Source: Kiritimatiellales bacterium
GTDB taxonomy: Bacteria; Verrucomicrobiota; Kiritimatiellia; Kiritimatiellales; Pontiellaceae
Assembly: GCA_003230915.1 (NCBI GenBank)
Contig: QIHI01000122.1
Location: 1-62,175, forward strand
Reading direction: 5' to 3'
Length of the DNA: 62,175 nt
In this document: positions 34,383 to 44,995 of the stretch, piece by piece
Layout: every line of letters begins with the position of its first letter
Position numbering within the stretch: position 1 is the first letter of the stretch
The notes under the pieces: generated by a model
The model's database searches: none
What the model was told of the DNA's origin: nothing
The model's input: only the letters and a program-made list of their open reading frames with translations
Position numbers and translations under genes: made by a program

Positions 34383-36473
34383 TCAGTGTCTTCCGCGACC
34401 CTGCATTGAATCTTTCCCGCTCTTCTGCCGGTCGGCATTAGGTAGGGCGATGTCCATCAAGTCGGCTTGGGTACTGAGTAGAAGCAGGCGGAGCTGGTCT
34501 TCGATGTGGACGGGGTAGGGCAGAACTCGCATTTGTAATAATACCTGCACTTGGTTGGGCGTGAGGTTTAGCCCTTTGTACTTGGTCTTCAAAACAAATG
34601 TGCACCCTTCTTTCCAGCCGGAGCAGCCATAGGCGATTTTACCTTTGATGACGTTCTTCCCGCAGAGGGGACAGTTGCCCGCCCGGTCGGTATCGAGTTG
34701 GGTAATCGTGCTGTTTTTGATCAACGTACGGGTATAGGAAAAGATGCCATCCATGAAATCGGAAGCCTGGGCTTCGGATCGCTCGATCTGTTTGAGTTTT
34801 TCCTCCCATTCGCCGGTCATTTCGGGCGACTTCAAAAGGGGATCGTGAATTAGGGCAATCAGGCAACGCCCCATATCGGTGGCGCGGATCTGCTTTTTGT
34901 CACGATGGATATAGTTGCGGCGAATTAGCGTTTCAATAATAGCCGCACGGGTGGCGGGCGTACCAATGCCGCGTTCCTTCAACACTTCGCGCAGCGCATC
35001 GTCCCCAACCCATTTTCCCGCTGCCTCCATGGCACCGAGCAGGGAGTTTTCGGTGAATGCCTTGGGCGGCTTGGTCTTTCCCTCTCGAATAGATGGCTCA
35101 TGCTCGCCGCTTTCGCCCTTTTCAAAGGTCGGCAAGGTCTGGTCGTCATCGTCCTTCTTCTTTTTCTTTTTCGGGAAGAGTACCATCCAGCCAGATTCAA
35201 GAACTTGCGTACCTTTAGCCTGAAATTTCACTCCGGCACTTTCACCATCCACCGTCGTGACCTTTTTGATGCAGATCGGGTAGAACGCGGCAATAAATTG
35301 GGTGGTGATAGCATCATAAACCATCTGCTCGTTAACGCCGAGCGAGCGAGGAATGATCCCGGTCGGGATGACGGCATGGTGGTCAGTAATTTTCTTGTCG
35401 TCGACGATGCGTTTAGTAAAAGAAAGCTTGGAAAGATCCAGCGGCTGGATTTGCTCGGTGCGGATGGCCTTCAACTGCTCGAGGATTTTCGGGATACGTG
35501 GTTTCATGTCGGCGCTAAGATAACGCGAGTCGGTCCGCGGATAGGTGACGAGTTTGGCTTCGTAAAGGTTTTGGGTTGCGGCGAGTGTGTCGGCGGCGGA
35601 GAGGCCGCTGCTTTTGTTGATTTCGCGCTGGAGCGTGGTGAGATCGAAGAGTTGCGGGGGTTGTTCCTTCTTCTGTTTGCCGCTCACCCCGGTGATGGTA
35701 AAGGGCTGGCCGGTGATTTTTTCGAGCAATTCCTGCGCCGCTTCAGTGGTGGAAAAACGATCACCGGAATATTTAAAGACCACCTCACGATATTGGGAGG
35801 CCAACTCCCAAAAGGCTTCGGGGCGGAACTTAAAGATTTTGTCGTCGCGCTGAACAATCATGGCCAATATGGGAGTTTGTACTCGGCCAATGCTCCAGAG
35901 CACGCGATCATCGCCCGCCGCAAGGCGGCCATGGCGGACGGTGAAACAGCGTGTGGCATTGAGGCCGACAATCCAGTCGGATTCGCTACGGCAACGGGCA
36001 GCGTGGTAGAGCGGATCGTAGTCGTGGCCGTCCTTCAGTTCCTTGAATGCCTCTTTGATGGCTTCGGGCGTGAGCGAACTGAGCCACAGACGTTTGATCG
36101 GCTTTTCCTCGCAACCACTTAGCGCGAGAATATAGCGGAAGATCAGTTCGCCCTCGCGCCCAGCATCCGTGGCGCAGACAATTTCCTCGGCTTCCTGACA
36201 AAGCCGCTTGATGGTCTCGAACTGCTCGGCCACGCCGGGGTTTTCAATCAGCTTGAGCTTGAATTCATCGGGGATGAAAGGGAGCGAGTCGAGCGACCAT
36301 CTTTTGAGGGCGGGGTCATACTCTCCCGGTTCAAGTAAGGTGACCAGATGCCCGAACGCCCAAGTAATGGCGCAACCACGCCCTTCGATGTAACCCTTTT
36401 TTTTGCCCGTAATTTTCAGGACGTTGGCAATGTCCCGCGCGACCGACGGTTTTTCTGTGATGACAACTTTCAT
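34383..36473 (-). CDS. topB: DNA topoisomerase III
   Basis: Type IA topoisomerase of 696 residues. The TOPRIM domain is at the N-terminus (KVVITEKPSVARDIANVL, later CATDAGREGELIFRY). The catalytic tyrosine is in VTYPRTDSRYLS. RGIGTPATRAAIIETLIRR and a C-terminal zinc ribbon (CPLCGKNVIKGKIAYGC) are as expected for TopB. The C-terminal 60 residues after the ribbon are an unusual short extension. It decatenates single-stranded-linked DNA and usually works with a RecQ helicase, which is not in this window. Confidence 0.96.
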   Translation of the reverse strand: MKVVITEKPSVARDIANVLKITGKKKGYIEGRGCAITWAFGHLVTLLEPGEYDPALKRWSLDSLPFIPDEFKLKLIENPGVAEQFETIKRLCQEAEEIVCATDAGREGELIFRYILALSGCEEKPIKRLWLSSLTPEAIKEAFKELKDGHDYDPLYHAARCRSESDWIVGLNATRCFTVRHGRLAAGDDRVLWSIGRVQTPILAMIVQRDDKIFKFRPEAFWELASQYREVVFKYSGDRFSTTEAAQELLEKITGQPFTITGVSGKQKKEQPPQLFDLTTLQREINKSSGLSAADTLAATQNLYEAKLVTYPRTDSRYLSADMKPRIPKILEQLKAIRTEQIQPLDLSKLSFTKRIVDDKKITDHHAVIPTGIIPRSLGVNEQMVYDAITTQFIAAFYPICIKKVTTVDGESAGVKFQAKGTQVLESGWMVLFPKKKKKKDDDDQTLPTFEKGESGEHEPSIREGKTKPPKAFTENSLLGAMEAAGKWVGDDALREVLKERGIGTPATRAAIIETLIRRNYIHRDKKQIRATDMGRCLIALIHDPLLKSPEMTGEWEEKLKQIERSEAQASDFMDGIFSYTRTLIKNSTITQLDTDRAGNCPLCGKNVIKGKIAYGCSGWKEGCTFVLKTKYKGLNLTPNQVQVLLQMRVLPYPVHIEDQLRLLLLSTQADLMDIALPNADRQKSGKDSMQGRGRH

Positions 36474-36479
36474 TTATAA

Positions 36480-36545
36480 ACCACAGAGGACACGGAGGGG
36501 CGCAGAGGAGTATGATATTCGAGGGGGGCTGTGTTCCTCTGTGGT
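36480..36545. repeat. inverted-repeat element upstream of topB
   Basis: ACCACAGAGGACAC (36480-36493) and GTGTTCCTCTGTGGT (36531-36545) form a stem of about 14 bp with a single one-base indel, around a purine-rich loop. The 'ACCACAGAGGACACGGAGG' wording recurs in intergenic repeats of many unrelated bacteria. It sits between the rhodanese gene and topB and would fold in the RNA leader of topB. Confidence 0.6.
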
Positions 36546-36558
36546 AAAAGCCATACTC

Positions 36559-36891
36559 TTATTGTCCGAGTATATTGCGCATCTGCTGCAGACCGCCGCC
36601 GTTGACGATGTGGGTGTAGCCCGCGCTCTCGAGCGAGTGCTGGGCGGCAGTCGATCGGATACCGGCTTGGCAGTAGACAATAATCGTGCTCGTTTTATTT
36701 TTTTCGTGTTGTGCGATCTCGTGGGAAATCACGTTATGGGGGATATTGATAGCTCCCTCAATATGCCCGCCGGAAAACTCGTCCACCGTGCGCACGTCGA
36801 TCACCAACGCGCCACCTTTGATCAAAGCCGGGATATCAACATCCTTGTTCGCACTGCTGCCAAATAAAATTTTCGTTAAAAGACTCATCAT
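36559..36891 (-). CDS. rhodanese-like domain protein
   Basis: A single-domain rhodanese of about 110 residues. It has VIDVRTVDEFSGGHIEGAINIPHN and the active-site loop IVYCQAGIRSTAA with the catalytic cysteine. The start is one of two adjacent ATGs (36891 or 36888). Such proteins carry persulfide sulfur or act as redox/regulatory modules. Nothing in the neighbourhood names the acceptor. Confidence 0.9.
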   Translation of the reverse strand: MMSLLTKILFGSSANKDVDIPALIKGGALVIDVRTVDEFSGGHIEGAINIPHNVISHEIAQHEKNKTSTIIVYCQAGIRSTAAQHSLESAGYTHIVNGGGLQQMRNILGQ

Positions 36892-36915
36892 AACCACCAC
36901 TATTCATTTTAAAAA

Positions 36916-38639
36916 CTAGAGTTTGAATTGCTTCTCCAGCCCCTTGCTGGATTCAAAAAAGAATTCGGTTTCACAAATTTTTAGCGTCACTTTGCTCCCA
37001 TTGGCGGTAAGCACGATGGCATCGCCGGGATGACGGGTAAGCCAGATATTGGCGAGGGTGATGGCGCGTTCAATGCCGTCGCCGCGCTGGAAGTTCCAAA
37101 CTTCGTCGGGTTGGGCGACTCGAGAACCGTCGTAGATCGATTCGTTGGGCATTTTTTCGAAGGTTTGGAGCAACGCTTCGTCGTCAAGCTCCTTCGTGGC
37201 CTTGATGCAGGCGGGGTTGCGTTCGAGCGCGGCCTTGAGGAAAGGTTGCCAGTCGGTAGCAGAGAGGTCGCGACTTGCATAGAAGGCGAGGTCGGCCACG
37301 CGGTGCGAGCTTCGCAGGCCTCCCAGATATTTAACGATCTCTTCGCGCTCTATGCCGGGTTGGATTTCGATGGGTCCAGGGCCATTAAAGGTCTTGCTTG
37401 CCGTGTCGGGAAGTTCAGGGTCGAGGTGAATGAAATCGACGAGGCCTTCGATGACAGACATCTTACGATCCATATCGCTGGTGCAGTCAATCTTGTCGGC
37501 AAGGCCGGTCATACTGACTTCATCGAAGTGGGAGATGGGATTCCCTTTTAGATAATCCGCTAGTTTATTAAGCTGAATGCGGTCGGGGATGGGGGCGGTG
37601 TAGAAGTCGTATTCGTCAATTTGGTTGAGCAGTTTGTCGCAGGTTGCTTTATCGGAGACCTTGTAGGGGCTGCCATGTTCATAGGCGAAGGCGCGTTCGA
37701 TGGGCAGGTATTGCTCCTGACCGTGGCCTGGAAGCATTTTTGGTGTTCGGAGCGATCACGCAGGAAGTTAGCGAGCATTTCGTAGGTGATATCGGTGGTG
37801 GTGAACGCATCAAGCTTTTCGCGGAACAGCTCGAAGCTATCGGGAGAAATGGTGGCTTCGGGATAGACGGTGTGGATGTAGCCGGTGTTGTTGGCCACGA
37901 TGGTAACCTGCTCGTGGCGCAGGGCGCGCTGCGCCCGGGCAGTGAGGTCGGTGCCGTTGAACCACATGTTCTTGGTCACAAGCCGACGGTTGTTGGTCAG
38001 CACACCGTCGTTCACGTTAATGAAGTTTTGCGAGTGTAGCGGGGTGGCGAGCAGGAAGATGTCTTCGAGCGGAATATCGCAAATGACGAAGAGCGCGGCG
38101 GCATAGAGCGTGGAGAGCGAGACGCATTCACCAGCACCAGCGCGGTAGCTTTCTTTGTGCTTGAAGGCGTCCATGGCTTCGAGCGTTTCGGTTTTCCAGT
38201 AGGGAATGGTCTCGGAGGTGTATTTATCGAGGCCGAAATGCTTGCGGATATCGAGCGAGAAATAATGCTTGTCGCCCTCATAGCCGAAGAGCGCGTTGCT
38301 CTGGCTGATGGACTTTTCGTCCATGAAAGGGGCGAAGCGCGCCATTTCGGCTGCCTTTGTGGTCAAACCCCAGGTGTCGAGGTCGAGGTTGAATTCGTAG
38401 TGGTCGATAATGAACTGCTTGAGCCGCTGGATTTTTTTGTAGGGCTTCATCGTGTCGAGTTTGCGGAACCAGTCGTGGTTCTTCCACTCCCAGATGCGCG
38501 GCGACATGATATTGGCCAGCACTAGGCTGTAGAGCAGCTCTGGGAAGACAAAGATTTCCATGTCAGAAAGCGAGATGGCGGAGGAATATTTTTCAAGCTG
38601 CTCGGCGGGGATTTCTGGATATGGCTTCATGCGGTGCAT
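36916..38639 (-). pseudogene. transglutaminase-like protein gene interrupted by one frameshift
   Basis: Two adjoining frames make one protein of about 570 residues. The first runs from the Met near 38639 (MHRMKPYPEIPAEQLEKYSS) to SEHQK. The second continues as MLPGHGQEQYLPIERAFAYE to the stop at 36916. The switch lies in a run of five T (plus strand 37737-37741); one added base restores the frame. The first part contains a papain-fold candidate: Cys in RAGAGECVSLSTLYAAAL and His in ATPLHSQNF. I know no named function. The clean single break could be a real mutation, a slippery-run event or an assembly error. Confidence 0.65.
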
Positions 38640-38767
38640 TGTAGAGTCCCAATACACATTTAAAAGCAAACATTGGCTGGAAAAATTCGCATATTTTGGT
38701 GGGCGGATTTTTTGGTTTTCGGGCGTTGACTCGTTTTGGACGGATGGGTATACATACTGCTTTTCAC

Positions 38768-38854
38768 GCACCCGTGGTGAAATTGGTAGACACGCAAGAT
38801 TCAGGTTCTTGTGCCAGCAATGGCGTGATGGTTCGACTCCATTCGGGTGCACCA
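38768..38854 (+). tRNA. tRNA-Leu (CAG anticodon), CCA encoded
   Basis: An 87-base class II tRNA. The acceptor is GCACCCG/CGGGTGC, the D-arm GTGAAATTGGTAGACAC. The anticodon stem CAAGA/TCTTG frames loop TTCAGGT (anticodon CAG), then comes a variable arm, the T-arm GGTTCGACTCC and ACCA. Confidence 0.95.
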
Positions 38855-38952
38855 ACTCTCGGCGATGTAGCATTCCTCCGGAAGTACGGGCGCGTGATTA
38901 TCGAATCGCTAAATCATGGTCGCAGGGCATCGAAGCCCTCAAGAGCGAGAAG

Positions 38953-39426
38953 CTAATTCTTGTTTTGCATTTCAAGCGAGCTGAGTTCCAGTGTCTGTTT
39001 GCTTAGCTCAATTTGCTCGTGCTGCTCCATCACCAGAAGATTTTCAAAGACCTCTCGTACTTTGGCATTTGAGCATTTGGCGGCCATTTCTCGGTAGAAT
39101 TTAATCAGGCAGGCATCAAAATGCATGGCCGCTTCTACGACATCGGCAACCGTCATTTCCGGTTTGATTTCGAACTCGTCGATCTGCACCTGTGCTGATG
39201 CGGTGGATCCGTATTGCATGTAGGTATCGAGTACATTATCGGAGACCTGCTCCTTAAATTCCTTCAGGCATTCGTCGAGATAGTTTTCGTGGCGGCTCAT
39301 GTAGTCGAGCAGGGCTCGCGTGTGTTCCGCCGATGCATCATCCTTGAGCTCCTCATAGAATTTACTCAACCGCCGATGGAATTTGCGGGCTTGATCCAAT
39401 ACATCTTTGGTTTGATCGAACGGCAT
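38953..39426 (-). CDS. ferritin-like/rubrerythrin-like helical protein
   Basis: A 157-residue, all-helical, acidic protein. A four-helix bundle pattern is suggested by HRRLSKFYEELKDDA, YMSRHENYLDECLKEF, AAMHFDACLIKFYREMA and LLVMEQHEQIELSKQTLEL. The ExxH-like pairs (RHENYLDE, EQHEQIE) resemble diiron ligands. I cannot name the family with certainty. It may be a small iron-binding or stress protein. It is monocistronic next to tRNA-Leu. Confidence 0.7.
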   Translation of the reverse strand: MPFDQTKDVLDQARKFHRRLSKFYEELKDDASAEHTRALLDYMSRHENYLDECLKEFKEQVSDNVLDTYMQYGSTASAQVQIDEFEIKPEMTVADVVEAAMHFDACLIKFYREMAAKCSNAKVREVFENLLVMEQHEQIELSKQTLELSSLEMQNKN

Positions 39427-39540
39427 AATATGACCTCCATATGTCTAATGGGAGTATTTTAAGCAGTCAAAAGGGGGTGTCAACTCGCCATTTGTCTCAA
39501 AGGAGGATTTGGAGACGTCTTCTACAGGGCGCAGGGTTGG

Positions 39541-39915
39541 CTAGAATTGTCCCGTATGCAGCAACACCAAGGTGCAGGCTTCTTCGGTCTGGATGCCCTG
39601 TTGCTCCAAAGCCTGTTTCAGCTCTGGGCTTTCGGTTCCGGGGTTGAAAATTACACGGTTTGGACGCAGTACGAGGAATTCTTCCTTGAGCGGGATGGCG
39701 CGCGCGGGAGATAGATAGACGGTGAGTGTATCTACCGCTTCGCTAATTTCTGACAGGGCGGCGGCCACCGGAAGTCCCTCGATCTCTGCGATTGTGGGGT
39801 GGACTGGAATGACTTGGTGGCCGTGTTTAAGCAGAAGTCGGACGGTTTGGTTTGAATAGCGTTCCGGATTTTGGCTTGCGCCAAGCACCGCCACTGTTTT
39901 TTTTATTTCATTCAT
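39541..39915 (-). CDS. CoA-binding protein (YccU-like)
   Basis: A 124-residue Rossmann-fold protein of the CoA_binding_2 family. It has VAVLGASQNPERYSNQTVRLL, HQVIPVHPTIAEIEGLPV, DTLTVYLSPARA and RVIFNPGTESPEL. The family binds CoA but has no assigned reaction. Close relatives are encoded singly in many genomes. Confidence 0.9.
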   Translation of the reverse strand: MNEIKKTVAVLGASQNPERYSNQTVRLLLKHGHQVIPVHPTIAEIEGLPVAAALSEISEAVDTLTVYLSPARAIPLKEEFLVLRPNRVIFNPGTESPELKQALEQQGIQTEEACTLVLLHTGQF

Positions 39916-40068
39916 AATTCAGATCCCCTGAGAGTTGAACCCATATTTTAGCAAACGTTTTAATCCTTGAACATCGTGAACGTCAGTGAGTTCAGATTCG
40001 GAAGTAAAAGATTGTGGATGATCAAGCCCTTCACTAGATTGGTTCGATTCGTTACCAAAGGAGAATGC

Positions 40069-40797
40069 ATGAAAGGAATTAAGAGAATATTAGTGGCCAT
40101 ATTAGTTGCGTTACCGCTAGCGGGCTTGGCTGACGAAGTGACAAACGTCACGTATAAAAGTAGTGCGGCCTTGGGGGCAACCTACAAGGATGGAAACACC
40201 GAAAAATCATTGTTTACCATGACCCTAAAGGGGGATCGGCTTTCGCTGCTGAACGACTGGCTTAACACGTTGTATGGCGAGTATGGCAAGACCGAGGGGG
40301 ACCAGACTGAGGGCCAATTGCGCGGCCAGAGCGACTGGCGGCATAAGTTCGGCGGTAAGAACTTCTTTGGCGGCGTGTTTGGGGAGGCCTATCACGACAC
40401 GATCAAGCAGATCCGCACCCGGCTAAAAATAGGGCCTAATCTTGGCTACTACTTCATCAACGAAGAGGCCATGAAATTCGATGTGAGTGCGGGTATAAAC
40501 TGGGTTTACGAGCGGACGGCAACGACCGAGGGTGATTTCTCCGAGCTTCGCGTGGCCGCCCATTATGTATGGGATTTCACGGAAACGGCATCCTACTATC
40601 TCAATGTTGAATACAGCGCAAACGTCGAGGATACCGACGATGGCAACGGATTGCTCGTAACCGGTTTGAAAAGTAAGGTCGCGGAAAATCTCGCCCTGTT
40701 CGTAGAGCTACGCGACGAGTACGACAACACTCCGAATGGCGTGGGAGTGGATCATAACGATGTAACCGTCTCTGCCGGCCTCAACTACGATTTTTAG
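40069..40797 (+). CDS. DUF481 outer-membrane protein (YdiY-like)
   Basis: A 242-residue exported beta-barrel-type protein. ATG 40069 has GGAGA just upstream and opens a standard signal peptide (MKGIKRILVAILVALPLAGLA). An earlier in-frame Met (39967) would add an implausible basic leader. The rest is alternating beta strands ending in NDVTVSAGLNYDF, with a terminal Phe as expected of barrels. Function is unknown. A strong terminator follows. Confidence 0.88.
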   Translation: MKGIKRILVAILVALPLAGLADEVTNVTYKSSAALGATYKDGNTEKSLFTMTLKGDRLSLLNDWLNTLYGEYGKTEGDQTEGQLRGQSDWRHKFGGKNFFGGVFGEAYHDTIKQIRTRLKIGPNLGYYFINEEAMKFDVSAGINWVYERTATTEGDFSELRVAAHYVWDFTETASYYLNVEYSANVEDTDDGNGLLVTGLKSKVAENLALFVELRDEYDNTPNGVGVDHNDVTVSAGLNYDF

Positions 40798-40820
40798 GCT
40801 GAGTTCGTTGGGAAATACTA

Positions 40821-40849
40821 AAGCCGCTCGATCTTCGGGCGGCTTTTTC
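40821..40849 (+). terminator. rho-independent terminator after the DUF481 gene
   Basis: AAGCCGC, an 11-base loop and GCGGCTT form a 7-bp GC-rich stem followed directly by a T tract. It lies 24 bases past the stop. Confidence 0.85.
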
Positions 40850-40881
40850 TGTAGGAGGGATCGATGATCTTGCCTCAGCCG

Positions 40882-41631
40882 TTACCGGCAGTATTCCACC
40901 ACGTCGCGATAGGACATCGCGCCGCCGAACAGATCGAGCGCGGAGCCGACCGTAACATCGATCCGCCCGCCACCTGTCGTATTCAGTTTTTCCAGATCGT
41001 CGAACGAGTGGACGCCGCCGGCATAGGTGCAGGGAATTGGTGCATGCGCGGCTAGCAATGCGATTAACTCTTCGTCGATGCCCTGCTGCTTGCCTTCCAC
41101 ATCGACACCGTGCACCAGAAATTCACAACAGCTTTCCGATAGCTGGGAGAGCATTTCAGCAGTCACGCCGGTTTCGGTGAAGGTTTGCCAGCGATCGGTC
41201 ACAACAAAATATTGACCCTCTTTTTTGCGGCAGCTCAGATCCAGCACCAGCCGCTCTTTACCAATTGTGGAGACCAACCGCCCGAGCCACTCCAGATTAA
41301 TTTGTCCGTCGCTAAAAATTGCTGAGGTAACGATCACCTGCGCCGCGCCAGCATCGAGCCATTCGGTCGCGTTATCCGCTGTGACCCCGCCGCCTACCTG
41401 CAGACCGCCCGGCCAGGCAGCAAGTGCCTTGCGTGCGGCATCGTCGTTTCCGGTTCCGAGCTTGATCACGTGGCCACCGGTGAGTCCGTCGTTTTTATAG
41501 AGTTCGGCAAACCAGACCGGGGACTTCTCGGAGACAAAGTTGGTTTCCGGTTCCTGACCATCGGCGAGCGATCCACCGATAATCTGTTTAACTTGTCCGT
41601 TATGCAGGTCGATGCAGGGTCTGAAGTTCAT
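40882..41631 (-). CDS. hisA: phosphoribosylformimino-AICAR isomerase, eukaryotic type
   Basis: Catalyses the ProFAR-to-PRFAR Amadori step of histidine synthesis. The 249-residue TIM barrel has the catalytic Asp pair (PCIDLHNGQVKQI; LVLDLSCRKK), GGLQVGGGVTADNA and phosphate-binding YAGGVHSFDDL. The wording (TNFVSEKSPVWFAELYK, HVIKLG, HGVDVEGKQQGID) follows the yeast HIS6/plant form more than the common bacterial HisA. No other his gene is adjacent. Confidence 0.9.
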   Translation of the reverse strand: MNFRPCIDLHNGQVKQIIGGSLADGQEPETNFVSEKSPVWFAELYKNDGLTGGHVIKLGTGNDDAARKALAAWPGGLQVGGGVTADNATEWLDAGAAQVIVTSAIFSDGQINLEWLGRLVSTIGKERLVLDLSCRKKEGQYFVVTDRWQTFTETGVTAEMLSQLSESCCEFLVHGVDVEGKQQGIDEELIALLAAHAPIPCTYAGGVHSFDDLEKLNTTGGGRIDVTVGSALDLFGGAMSYRDVVEYCR

Positions 41632-41690
41632 TGGTTTCTATAGTGCCCAGTTACGTATTCTAAAACAAGGGTCAAAAAAGGGACAATAAA

Positions 41691-41948
41691 ATGAAGCTAC
41701 CAAAACCGACAATCAAGAAAATGCATTACTCTAGCGGTTCACCTTACTGGCAAGTCTCCTGCTCGGTCTCCGGCACCCGCTACCGCAAGAAACACGAAAG
41801 CGAAGAAGCCGCCAGATAGGATTCCGTGCGCCTCATGCGTACGTCCCTCTCAGGATTGACACCAGCAGAACATGCAGCTACGAAACAAGTCATTCATATT
41901 CTAAAGAAAAGCGATAATCCCGATGCGCCTATCCTCTGTTGGTGGTGA
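41691..41948 (+). pseudogene. recombinase-like N-terminal fragment with in-frame stop
   Basis: From ATG 41691 the frame reads MKLPKPTIKKMHYSSGSPYW, then RYRKKHESEEAAR, an amber stop at 41817-41819, then LTPAEHAATKQVIHILKK and a final stop. The short basic beta-rich start resembles the arm-binding domain of tyrosine recombinases, but no catalytic domain follows. The rest of 41632-42172 holds only the gap promoter region. Assignment is tentative. Confidence 0.45.
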
Positions 41949-42086
41949 ATTAAAGAAAGGTTCATTGCCGCTTCGTTGCCATCGCGGTGCGCCAGCCTCA
42001 CCACGTGTCTGGTATAGGGTACTATTCCTCCAAAGTGGACATTTTAATGTACAGTCTAGCTTTGGTGAAAAAGCAGTTTCTGAGGA

Positions 42087-43168
<1,082 letters not shown>

Positions 43169-43196
43169 TCCCCGCTATAATCACGATTGAAAAAAG

Positions 43197-43221
43197 CGTC
43201 CCGTTTCGGGGCGTTTTTTTT
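43197..43221 (+). terminator. rho-independent terminator after gap
   Basis: CGTCCCG, a TTT loop and CGGGGCG (one G-T pair) are followed by a run of eight T. This lies 28 bases past the gap stop. Confidence 0.88.
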
Positions 43222-43503
43222 ATGCTTACATTAGTTCCCTTCCTGCTCCCCTCATGGATTTCATCAACAATTCGGCTACTCGGTCATCTGTCACGCTTCG
43301 CGGCGGCACTCTTTATTACCGCGTTTGGTTATTTCTTATGGGTGGGGCTAGCCGGGTAGAGTGGTTCTGCCTAAGCCGGTAGTCCTAAAATCAGGGTTCA
43401 GCGTACATGGTTAGCGGGATGGAACGTCAAAGGTCGTTTCTTCGTTTCCTGTTGCTCTGGTTTCGCTCGCATTCACTGCATACTTTTGTTGGCTGGGGTG
43501 TTT
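43222..43503. other. boundary stretch between gap and the cassette array
   Basis: No gene is supported here. A 45-codon membrane-like frame (43223-43359) begins inside the terminator T-run and has no ribosome site. A possible decayed last attC lies at about 43418-43490: on the minus strand AGCCAAC, then a poorly pairing middle, then GACGTTCC. I do not count it as a proven site. Confidence 0.4.
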
Positions 43504-44883
43504 TTAACATTCAGTTATTGTAACGGCGAGGCCACCTAAAGATGTTTCCTTGAATTTTACAGACATCTCTTCACCCGTTTGTTTCATTGCGGCAATACAT
43601 TTATCCAATGACATAAAGTGCTTACCCGTCCCACGTATGGCAAGAGATGCAGCAGCATATGCCTTGATTGCACCAAAACCATTCCTCTCAATACAAGGGA
43701 CTTGAACAAGCCCACCGACAGGGTCACAGGTCATGCCGAGATGGTGTTCGAGTGCAATTTCAGCCGCATGCTCTATTTGCTGGGCCGTACCACCCCGAAC
43801 AGCACATAATCCCGCGGCCGCCATGGAGGCCGCGGCACCCACCTCTCCTTGACACCCTACTTCCGCTCCTGAAATTGAGCTAAGATGTTTAATGAGGCCA
43901 CCAATAGCACTGGCGGTTAATAAAAAATCCCTCACTTGATGGATCGTTCCGTCTTCACGCGTTATGAAATAATACAGCACTGCAGGCATTACGCCCGCTG
44001 CACCATTTGTAGGCGCAGTAACCACCATATGTCCTGCAGCATTTTCTTCGTTTACTGCCATTGCATAGGCGCACAACCAGTCATTAACATCCGCTTTATT
44101 GGGTTCATCTTGAAGTTGCTGATGCAACACTTTTGCACGTCGAGGGATGTTTAGCCCCCCGGGTAGGATTCCTTCTGTGCTTAATCCTCTTTTGATGCAC
44201 TGTTTCATAGCATTCCAAATTGAATCCAAACCCTTATTTAGAGCCTCTTCTGAGATAAACACGGTTTCATTAGTTCGCTTCATCTCTGCAATGGATAACT
44301 CACTCTCAGTTGACATATCCATCATTAATTGAGCTGAATCAAAACCATAGGGAAACGAATCTACAGCTTTCATTTTAAGCGGGGCAACCAATTGTTTAAT
44401 TTCGATGGATGTATTGATAAAACCACCACCAATCGAGAAATAAGTTTCTGAAACCAGCACGTTCTTTTTTTCATCAAGCAACTCAAAAATCATACCGTTT
44501 GGGTGCTCTTTAAGAGGCTCGCCCGGATCAAAAATAATATCCTCACTGGCGCAAAATTTAGCACGATGAGTGCTATCGATCTCAAGGGATGTATTTCCCC
44601 AGATATTCTTAACCAGAGGGTCCAAGTCCTGTTTGACTACATCTTTCGGTAAGTAATTGTTCAGCCCTAGCGCTACTGCACGATCCGTTGCATGACCTTT
44701 GCCTGTAGCGGATAAAGACCCCTTTAACGTGCAACGAATAGCAATGTCTTGGGGTGTTTCGTTTTTTAAACAATATTTTCTTACGAGTTGGATAAATTCA
44801 CATGCAGCCAGCATAGGACCCATCGTATGAGAGCTTGATGGTCCAATTCCAATTTTTAAAAGATCAAGAGTGCTAATAAACAT
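43504..44883 (-). CDS. sdaA: L-serine ammonia-lyase (iron-sulfur, single-chain)
   Basis: Deaminates L-serine to pyruvate and ammonia using a 4Fe-4S cluster. I choose Met 44883 ([23 protein letters not shown]), the family's usual beginning; a frame start at 44919 reaches into the attC site. At 459 residues it has the fused beta-alpha form with [23 protein letters not shown] and cluster cysteines in [11 protein letters not shown] and [20 protein letters not shown]-terminal Cys (VTITEC) is present, like the tail cysteine that ligands the cluster in type 2 enzymes. It is AT-richer than its neighbours and is the last cassette in the array. Confidence 0.95.
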   Translation of the reverse strand: MFISTLDLLKIGIGPSSSHTMGPMLAACEFIQLVRKYCLKNETPQDIAIRCTLKGSLSATGKGHATDRAVALGLNNYLPKDVVKQDLDPLVKNIWGNTSLEIDSTHRAKFCASEDIIFDPGEPLKEHPNGMIFELLDEKKNVLVSETYFSIGGGFINTSIEIKQLVAPLKMKAVDSFPYGFDSAQLMMDMSTESELSIAEMKRTNETVFISEEALNKGLDSIWNAMKQCIKRGLSTEGILPGGLNIPRRAKVLHQQLQDEPNKADVNDWLCAYAMAVNEENAAGHMVVTAPTNGAAGVMPAVLYYFITREDGTIHQVRDFLLTASAIGGLIKHLSSISGAEVGCQGEVGAAASMAAAGLCAVRGGTAQQIEHAAEIALEHHLGMTCDPVGGLVQVPCIERNGFGAIKAYAAASLAIRGTGKHFMSLDKCIAAMKQTGEEMSVKFKETSLGGLAVTITEC

Positions 44884-44917
44884 TTGTTCAACCTGTTTTA
44901 ATTTAGTTTTTTTATAC

Positions 44918-44989
44918 ATCTAACGGCTTGAGCTCACCTGCGAGATAAACGCGCAGCGTTTTGGCATCAGCTGTAGCGATTTGTTAAGC
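44918..44989 (-). repeat. attC site between cassettes 4 and 5
   Basis: On the minus strand: GCTTAAC (perfect RYYYAAC), AAATCGCTACAGCTGATGCC, a central hairpin AAACGC-TGC-GCGTTT, CAGGTGAGCTCAAGCC and GTTAGAT (perfect GTTRRRY). At 72 bases it is within the normal attC range. Confidence 0.75.
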
Positions 44990-44995
44990 ATGTTC

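Noticed and set aside
35100-36122. 340-codon plus-strand frame
   Set aside because: It is antisense to topB, whose motifs are all in the other strand.
43223-43359. 45-codon membrane-like frame after gap
   Set aside because: It starts inside the terminator T-run with no ribosome site.
43418-43490. Terminal attC after the serine dehydratase gene
   Set aside because: Core-box-like AGCCAAC and GTTCC are present, but the arms do not pair convincingly; kept only as a possible decayed site.
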